The position numbers and the translations under genes were made by a program. From Elymus sibiricus (Eukaryota; Streptophyta; Magnoliopsida; Poales; Poaceae), in NCBI GenBank assembly GCA_039707655.1, contig CM077666.1:238916166-238980165 (forward strand): DNA of 64,000 nt. Direction: 5' to 3'. Position 1 is the stretch's first letter. The number at the start of each line of letters is the position of its first letter. This document shows, in pieces, positions 58,030 to 64,000 of this stretch. The notes under the pieces are model-generated. The model ran no database searches. It was not told the origin of the DNA and saw only the letters and a program-made list of their open reading frames with translations.

Positions 58030-58693
58030 TTAAAAGGCTTCTACATAATAATCATCAAAAACAAATGGAACATCTTTTTGCAAGAGATTAGTAAGAGGCC
58101 TAGAAATTTTAGAGAAGTCTTTTATAAACCTTCTATAGAAACCAGCATGACCGAGGAAACTTCTTATACCTTTGATATCTTTAGGACATGGCATTTTCTC
58201 AATGGCATCAACTTTAGCTTTATCAACTTCAATACCTCTTTCAGAAATTTTATGCCCAAGGACTATACCTTCATTCACCATAAAGTGGCACTTCTCCCAA
58301 TTCAAGACAAGATTAGTTTCTTCACAAAACTCGATTATGGTTGCTCAAGCAATCATTAAAAGAGGTTCCGTAAATGGAGAAATCATCCATGAAAACCTCA
58401 ACAATCTTTTCACAAAAGTCAAAGAATATAGCGGTCATACATCTTTGAAAGGTAGCAAGTGCATTACATAAACCAAAAGGCATATGACGATAAGCATAAG
58501 TTCCAAAAGGACAAGTAAAGGTGGTTTTCTCTTGATCTTCAGGTGAAACAGGTATTTGAGAAAAACCAGAATAACCATCTAGGAAACTAAAGTGTGTATG
58601 CTTAGATAATCTTTCTAACATTTGATCAATAAAAGGCAAGGGGTAATGATCTTTGCTAGTAGCTTTATTTAATTTCTTGAAATCAATTACCAT
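58030..58693 (-). pseudogene. E9 reverse transcriptase core
   Basis: 58322-58693 holds FKKLNKATSKDHYPLPFIDQ, FSFLDGYSGFSQIPV, YRHMPFGLCNALATFQRCM and the catalytic FMDDFSIYG. Compared with the usual Athila text, a small deletion at about 58322 shifts the frame. The connection region then resumes at 58305: LNWEKCHFMVNEGIVLGHKI and RSFLGHAGFYRRFIKDFSK, ending at a stop at 58030. An opal codon at 58796-58798 separates this from the upstream protease frame. Confidence 0.88.
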
Positions 58694-58795
58694 CCTATAA
58701 CTAGTTACAATTCTTTGTGGGATAAGTTCATTTTTATCATTAGGAACAACGGTAATACCTCCTTTCTTAGGAACACAATGAACAGGACTTACCCA

Positions 58796-60346
58796 TCAAC
58801 TATCAGCTATGGGATAAATTATACCTGCCTCCAGAAGCTTTAATATTTCAGTTCTTACCACATCCTTCATTCTAGGATTCAGCCTTCTTTGATGATCAAC
58901 AACGGGTTTAGTGTCTGGCTCCATATGAATTTTATGCTGACATAAAGTGGGACTAATGCCCTTAAGATCATCGAGAGTATATCCAATAGTAGCACGGTGC
59001 TTCTTCAGAGTTTTAAGTAATCTCTTTTCTTCATGCTTTAAAAGGTTAGCACTAATAATAACAGGATATATCTTCTTTTCATCAAGATAAGCATATTTAA
59101 GTGTATCAGGTAATTGCTTTAATTCAAACACAGGATCACCCTTGGGTGGAGGTGGATCTCCCAAGGTTTTAACAAGCAAATTATGTTTAAGCATAGGTGC
59201 TTGTTTAAAAAACAACTCATCTATTTCATTTCTTTCATTCATATTCATATCATTCTCATGGTCTAGCAAATATTGTTCTAAAGGATCAGTAGGAGGCACA
59301 ACAATAGAAGCAAGACCTATAATTTCATCTTTACTAGGTAATTCTTTATCATGATGTTGTCTACTAAACTTAGAGAAATTAAATTCATGAGATATATCAC
59401 CAAACTTAACTCTAACCTTCTCTTTAACACAATCAATTTCAGCATTAACGGTATTCAAGAAAGGTCTACCAAATATAATGGGACAAAAATTATCTTGTTG
59501 TGAACCAAGTACAAGGAAATCAGTAGGGTATTTGATTTTACCGCACAAGACTTCAACATCTCTACCAATCCCAAGTGGTGTGATAGTATCTCTGTTTGCA
59601 AGCTTAATACTAACATCAATATCTTCAATCTCAACAGGTGCAATATCATTCATTACTTCTTGATATAAAGAAAACGGAATTGCACTCACACTAGCACCCA
59701 TATCACATAAGCCATGATAGCAATGATCTCCAATCTTAACAGAAACAACAGGCATGCCAACTACGGGCTTGTTCTTATCTAGCATATCTCGTTCATTTCT
59801 AACAGGTTTAGCAATTCTAGTAGCCTCTTCGCAAAAGTAAATAACATGCCCATCAATGTTATCAACTAAAAGATCTTTAACCATTGCAATATTAGATTCA
59901 ACTTTAATTTGTTCAGAAGGTTTAGGTGTTCCAATATTACTTTTATTAACCACAGTTGAAGCTTTAGCATGTTCCTTAATCCTAACAGGCAAAGGAGGTT
60001 TCTCAATATAAGCAGTAGGCACAACTAGATCAACATTGTAAACAATTGTTTCTTCTTTAACACTAACAGGTTCTTCATTCAATTCAATAGGTGGGTGATA
60101 TTTAAACCATTTCTCCTTAGGGAGATCAACATGAGCAGCAAAAGATTCACAAAAAGTAGCTACTATCTCAGAGTCAAGTCCATATTCAGTACTAAACTTA
60201 TGAAAAGCATCGGTTTCCATAAAAGATTTAACACAATCAAACTCAAGATTTATACCTGACTCATTACCTTTGTCAATTTCCCAATCTTCAGAGTTATGTT
60301 TAATTCTTTCCAGAAGATCCCATCTGAATTCAATAGTTCTCTTCAT
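58796..60346 (-). pseudogene. E9 gag C-terminus, protease and RT start
   Basis: 516 open codons. The first ~190 are acidic and hydrophilic (gag C-terminal/linker). The protease lies near residues 195-310: GDHCYHGLCDMGASVSAIPF with D-M-G at the active site, then CPIIFGRPFLNTVNAEID. The last part reads LLKTLKKHRATIGYTLDDLK and CQHKIHMEPDTKPV, the conserved approach to RT. It ends at an opal codon where a CG-context C-to-T change is the simplest cause. Confidence 0.85.
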
Positions 60347-60424
60347 AAAGGAACCAATAGAAGAAGTATCGAGTGTGGATTGATCATTATGAGAAAGCCG
60401 AGCATAAAAGTTTTGAAGAATTAT

Positions 60425-60925
60425 TTATCTTGAGAGCTCATGATTGGGGCATGTGTGCAACATATACTTAAGCCTCCCCCAAGCTTGAGCGATACTTTCT
60501 CCTTCACGAGGGCAAAAATTATATATATAATTCTGATCATGATGAACCAAATGCATAGGATAAAACTTCTGGTGGAATTCCAGCTTCAACTGGTTCCAGT
60601 CCCATGTTTCAGTATCATCACATAGCCTATACCATGTCAATGCCTTTCCCTCCAAAGATAAAGGGAATACTTTCTTCTTAACTCCGTCTCTGGATAAACC
60701 TGCAAGCTTAAACAATCCACAAATTTCATCCACATATATCAAGTGCATATCAGGATGCACCGTTCCATCTCCTGCATAAGGATTAGCTAGCAATTTCTCT
60801 ACCATACCCGAAGGAATTTCATAATAAATATTTTCAGTAGGTTCAGTAGGTTGAGGAGCAACTCGTAATGCTTCTGGTCGAGGTGAAGATACCCCGAACA
60901 AGCCCCTCAAAGGATTACTTTCCAT
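60425..60925 (-). pseudogene. E9 gag, N-terminal part
   Basis: Starts MESNPLRGLFGVSSPRPEAL about 80 bp after the primer site. It has the Retrotrans_gag core: GLFKLAGLSRDGVKKKVFPL, LTWYRLCDDTETWDWNQLKL and FHQKFYPMHLVHHDQNYIYNF. A stop at 60425-60427 interrupts it shortly before the next open block (60346). The in-between codons (LQNFYARLSHNDQ) are in frame, so this is a single-codon lesion. Confidence 0.87.
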
Positions 60926-61007
60926 AGTGACAAGTGACAGTAAATTTCAGCACGTAATATAAATGTTTCCTTAGCAAATTCCACTCACCAAAGGCGCTTC
61001 ACTCCCC

Positions 61008-61020
61008 GGCAATGGCGCCA
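61008..61020 (-). other. E9 primer-binding site
   Basis: Minus strand TGGCGCCATTGCC(GGGG), 11 bases after the LTR end. The TGGCGCC type seen in Athila-like plant elements, not the Met type. Confidence 0.8.
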
Positions 61021-61031
61021 GAAAAGAGTCT

Positions 61032-62534
61032 TGATGACCCACAAGTATAGGGTATCAATCGTAGTCCTTTCGATAAGTAAGAGTGTCGAACCCAACGAGG
61101 AGCAGAAGGAAATGACAAGCGGTTTTCAGCAAGGTATTCTCTGCAAGTACTGAAAGTAGAGGTAACAAATAGTTTTGATAGCAAGATAATTCGTAACAAG
61201 TAACAAGTAACAAGTATAATAAAGTGCAGCAAGGTGGCCCAATCCTTTTTATAGCAAAGGACAAGCCGGAACGAACTCTTATAATAAGCAAAGCGTTCTC
61301 GAGGACACATGGGAATTTCATCTCGTCACTTTCATCATGTTTGTTTGATTCGCGTTCCCTACTTTGATAATTTGATATGTGGGTGGACCGGTGCTTGGGT
61401 GCTGTTCTTACTTGAACAAGCCTCCCACTTATGATTACCCCCTTACGCAAGCACCCGCAACTACGAAAGAAGAATTAAGATAACTCTAACCATAGCATGA
61501 AACATCTGGATCCAAATCAGCCCCTTACGGAATAGCGCATAAACTAGGGTTTAAGATTCTATCACTCTAGAAACCCATCATCTAATTACTACTCCACAAA
61601 GCCTTCCCTTAGGCCTAAAGATGGCGAAGTGTCATGTAGTCGAAGTTCACACGACACCACTAAAGGAAGCAACAACATACATATCATCAAAATATCGAAC
61701 GAATACCAAATTCACATGATTACTTATGACAAGACTTCTCCCATGTCCGCAAGAACAAAAGTAACTACTCACAAATCATATTCATGTTCAAGATCAGAGG
61801 GGTATTGAATAGCATTAAGGATCTGAACATATAATCTTCCGCCAAATAAACCAACTAGCATCAACTACAAAATGTAATCAACACTACTAGCAACCCAGAG
61901 GTACCAATCTGAGGTTTTGAGACAAAGATTGAATACAAGAGATGAACTAGGGTTTGAGATGATATGGTGCTGGTGAAGATGTTGATGAAGATTGGTCCTC
62001 CCACGATGAGAGGATCGTTGGTGATGTCGATGACTTTGATTTCCCCCTCCCGGAGGGAAGTATCCCCGGCGGAATCGCTCCGCCGGAGAGCAAAATAGCT
62101 CCTGCCCAGGTTCCGCCTTGAGACGGCGGCGCTTCGTCCCGAAATTCTTCTTTTGATTTTTTTTCTAGGGCAAATGGCTTCATATAGCAGAAGGAGGGTC
62201 CCGGAGGCCTGCCAAGGGCCCCACAAGCTTGGGGGCGCGCCCCCTAGGCTTGTGGCTGCCTGGTAGGTCCCCTCCTATTGATTCTTTTGCCAGTATTTTT
62301 TATATATTCCAAAATAATTCTCCATAAATTTTCAGGTCATTTGGAGTTGTGCAGAATAGCTATCTCTGTTTCCCCCCTTTCCGGTCCAGAATTCCAGCTG
62401 CCGGCATTCTCCCTCTTCATGTGAGTCTTGCACAATAAGAGAGAAAAGGCATAATAATTGTGCCATAAGGTGAAATAATGATCAAAAACATAATAATTAT
62501 TAGTAGGAAATCATGATGCAAATTGGACGTATCA
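61032..62534 (-). repeat. E9 5' LTR (1503 bp)
   Basis: Pairs with 35086-36597, same termini. Includes gtaacaa repeats (61193-61216) and a shorter hairpin at 62221-62255. Confidence 0.92.
62221..62255. other. GC-rich hairpin in E9 5' LTR
   Basis: ccacaagcttggggg, cgcgc, cccctaggcttgtgg: 15-nt arms with two mismatches around 5 bases. Shorter than its counterpart at 36265-36318. Confidence 0.75.
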
Positions 62535-62539
62535 ATCGC

Positions 62540-63042
62540 CGGTGGAGCTTCTGACTGAGATGTCTCGTGGTCAGTGGTGTCACCGGTCTCTGACCTCGGG
62601 GGGGATTTCGAATCTCCCCAGAGGCCGGAGTAGGTGACTTCGTTGATGGGTTGAAAGCCGGCATTTTCGTCCTTGTTTTTGAGGCAGAGTGGCTTCTCCT
62701 TGCTGCTTTTGATGTCCGAGGCCGAGATGATATCAACCAGATTGGTGTCGTCGCTAGTGTTGAGGTCAGAGATGAGGCTGTCTTCTGGTGTGTGGGTGAG
62801 GCTGTAGTTGCCGCAAACCATCGCGATGAGTTGAATGGTTGGTGAGGGCTCCTCCAGGTATGTGTGGCTGAGGTGACCCGCGGATCCCGCTAACCCTGAC
62901 GCCAGTGTAGACCCTCCAGATTGGGGGCAGCCGCCGCGGGGCCCACTGAAGATCCTGGAGTGAAAGGGTGGGCCGGTGAGTTAATGTTGACCCGGGCCAT
63001 CTCATTGACGATGAAGGTGAGGGAGCCGAAGACTAGGCTCAT
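62540..63042 (-). pseudogene. E8 gag-leader frame, degraded
   Basis: A start at 63042 opens MSLVFGSLTFIVNEMARVNI. It stops after ~50 codons, and a second frame (62540-62821) takes over with SLISDLNTSDDTNLVDIISA, acidic and Ser-rich. The latter recurs, decayed, at 63570-63866. No known domain. By position just after the primer site it is the N-terminal gag or leader peptide of this family. Cut at 62540 by E9; continues at 35080. Confidence 0.6.
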
Positions 63043-63113
63043 TCTCGGCAAGAGGTCGCCGGGGGACGGAATAGATCCAATCCAAGATCGGTCTCCAGCC
63101 AGCGCCACCCCTA

Positions 63114-63125
63114 CCTGGGGCGCCA
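63114..63125 (-). other. E8 primer-binding site
   Basis: Minus strand TGGCGCCCCAGG followed by taggggtggcg, two bases after the LTR end. Confidence 0.75.
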
Positions 63126-63127
63126 AC

Positions 63128-63569
63128 TGTCGATGCAAAATATCATCAGATCCCTCGGTAGGGGTCCGAGCGCAGCTGGAAGTCTTAGTCGGAGGTTGCA
63201 CAAAGGGTTTATCCAGGTTCGGGCCTCCGGAGAATAATACCGTACATCCTGCTTGCTTTCGTTATTCTTGGTGGATGGACACCTCGTGCTAGGGGTTACA
63301 ATGGTGTATGAGATTGCTATCGAGAGTTTGCCTATGTCAGAAAATAGATTATCTAGAGGGGTCCCCGACCTTCCTTTATATAGGCAGGGAGGTCTAGGGT
63401 TTACATGGTGGTAGATGTGATTTGGGGCGTTGCCACCCTTAGCCTTGGGGCACACGAAGGTCTCTGGTGCTCCCTAGGGCTTCTTCCTTGTATTGGGCCA
63501 AGTGGCCCCCTTGTAGAGGTCGAGGCCGGGCTCCCTTGAGAGAACGACCCCTGGTGCAGGGCACCGTCA
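63128..63569 (-). repeat. E8 5' LTR (442 bp)
   Basis: Aligns along its length with 32902-33342 and 34518-34959: same length, the ggttcgggcctcc block and the TATA box at 63374-63383. Ends caccgtca at 63569. Confidence 0.85.
63374..63383 (-). promoter_or_regulatory. TATA box of E8 5' LTR
   Basis: Minus strand CTATATAAAG, same place as in the E7 LTRs. Confidence 0.6.
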
Positions 63570-63866
63570 GTCATCATAACTTGTTGTAATGATATATCCT
63601 TCGGGGTCTCTGACTGGGAGGCCGCCTATGAGGAGGTCTGGTAGGCCCCGGTCTTCTCAGATGACTCCGACTCGCTCCAAGGGTCGGAGCAGGTGACCTC
63701 CCGAATGACTAGGAAGCTAGTGTTTTTGTCGTCATTGGTGAAGTCGATTGGTTCAAAATCACTACTTTAGTCGTCTGAGATTGATACAACATCGACCAAG
63801 TTCGTGTTGTCGCTACAGGTGAACCTGGTGATGACACGGTCCTCTGGCATGTGGGTGATGAGGAAT
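63570..63866 (-). pseudogene. E13: second, older copy of the E8-type gag leader
   Basis: The minus-strand frame reads HMPEDRVITRFTCSDNTNLV and SESSEKTGAYQTSS, with stops. It aligns block by block with HTPEDSLISDLNTSDDTNLV in E8 (62540-62821). E8's 5' LTR starts inside it, so E8 inserted into a relative of itself, or the two are joined by recombination. Confidence 0.65.
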
Positions 63867-64000
63867 TGTGTAGGATCGAAAGTATGTCTAGAGGGGGGGT
63901 GATTAGACTACTTGACCAATTAAAACCTAACCTTTTCCCAATTTTAGTTGTAGGCAGATTTTAGCAACAATACAAGTCAAGCATCACCCTACACATGCAA
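63867..64000. mobile_element. E14: start of a further repeat, probably an LTR
   Basis: Similarity to the gag leader stops near 63866 and tgtaggatcgaaagtatgtc begins. I recall this as the start of an abundant Triticeae LTR but cannot name it safely. Runs off the window. Confidence 0.45.

Larger units (their letters stand above)
35086..62534 (-). mobile_element. E9: Athila-type Ty3/Gypsy retrotransposon, split by E10
   Basis: LTRs at 35086-36597 (3') and 61032-62534 (5') with termini tgatgaccc...acgtatca. A perfect 5-bp TSD ATCGC lies at 35081-35085 and 62535-62539. On the minus strand: primer site TGGCGCCATTGCC, gag, protease, RT, RNase H, integrase, a second ORF after pol, a long non-coding 3' region and polypurine tract AAGCTTGGGGGAGT. 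Integrase style ([18 protein letters not shown]) and the extra downstream ORF are Athila features. E10 is inserted within that second ORF. Confidence 0.93.
34960..63569 (-). mobile_element. E8: Gypsy element of the 440-bp LTR family, leader and 5' LTR only, split by E9
   Basis: 5' LTR at 63128-63569, primer site TGGCGCCCCAGG at 63114-63125 and a gag-leader frame at 62540-63042. The leader continues on the other side of E9 at 34960-35080. It then ends at the E7 5' LTR. E7 and E9 are therefore both later than this element or joined to it by recombination. Confidence 0.75.

Noticed and set aside
62500..62736. Basic Ser/Arg-rich 78-codon minus ORF in the E8 leader
   Set aside because: Overlaps the acidic frame at 62540-62821, which is the one conserved in the second leader copy at 63570-63866.
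1..64000. Host protein-coding genes, tRNA or rRNA genes
   Set aside because: Nearly all of the window is assigned to a mobile element; unassigned pieces (32468-32901) have no gene-like frame. tRNA-like matches are retrotransposon primer sites only.

Overview
The window is a solid block of nested transposable elements, almost all LTR retrotransposons. I find no host gene, tRNA or rRNA. One element (42812-51793) has LTR ends, length and polyprotein of the BARE-1/WIS/Angela copia family. The other elements are Athila-type and Tekay-like Gypsy relatives, another copia family and a CACTA-derived MITE. This points to a Triticeae grass (wheat, Aegilops, barley or rye) in a repeat-rich, probably heterochromatic intergenic region. 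Species cannot be fixed from the sequence.

Left half (1-30345), all nested. E1, minus, runs from beyond the left edge to 9632. It is a LARD-like element with 4.17-kb LTRs, a 2.5-kb interior and one intact 196-codon ORF, and it sits inside the RNase H region of E2. E2, minus Gypsy, covers 9633-26304 and its gag is split by E3, a plus Gypsy at 12875-24490 with TSD GCTGG. E2 itself sits inside E4, a minus copia (26305-30080). E4 interrupts an Athila-like LTR (E5, 30081-30345), which abuts the 3' part of a plus-strand Gypsy (E6, 30346-32467).

Middle (32098-34959) and far right (62535-63866): several copies of one ~440-bp LTR family, in both orientations, with short, internally deleted or self-inserted bodies (E6 3' LTR, E7, E8, E13).

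Right half (35086-62534): E9, a minus Athila-type Gypsy with TSD ATCGC, inserted into the gag leader of E8. E9's second ORF is split by E10, a plus copia at 38577-55763 with TSD AACCT, of the same family as E4. E10's integrase is split by E11, a minus BARE-1/Angela-type copia with TSD GTGTG. A 106-bp CACTA-type MITE (E12, TSD ATA) lies only in the 3' LTR of E10. By eye the LTR pairs diverge about 1% (E11), 2% (E10) and 4% (E9), which matches the nesting order.

Apart from the E1 ORF, every coding region is broken by stops, frameshifts, deletions or later insertions. Many breaks are C-to-T or G-to-A changes in CAG or CG contexts, as expected for methylated, silenced DNA. E11 is nearest to intact, with one premature stop.
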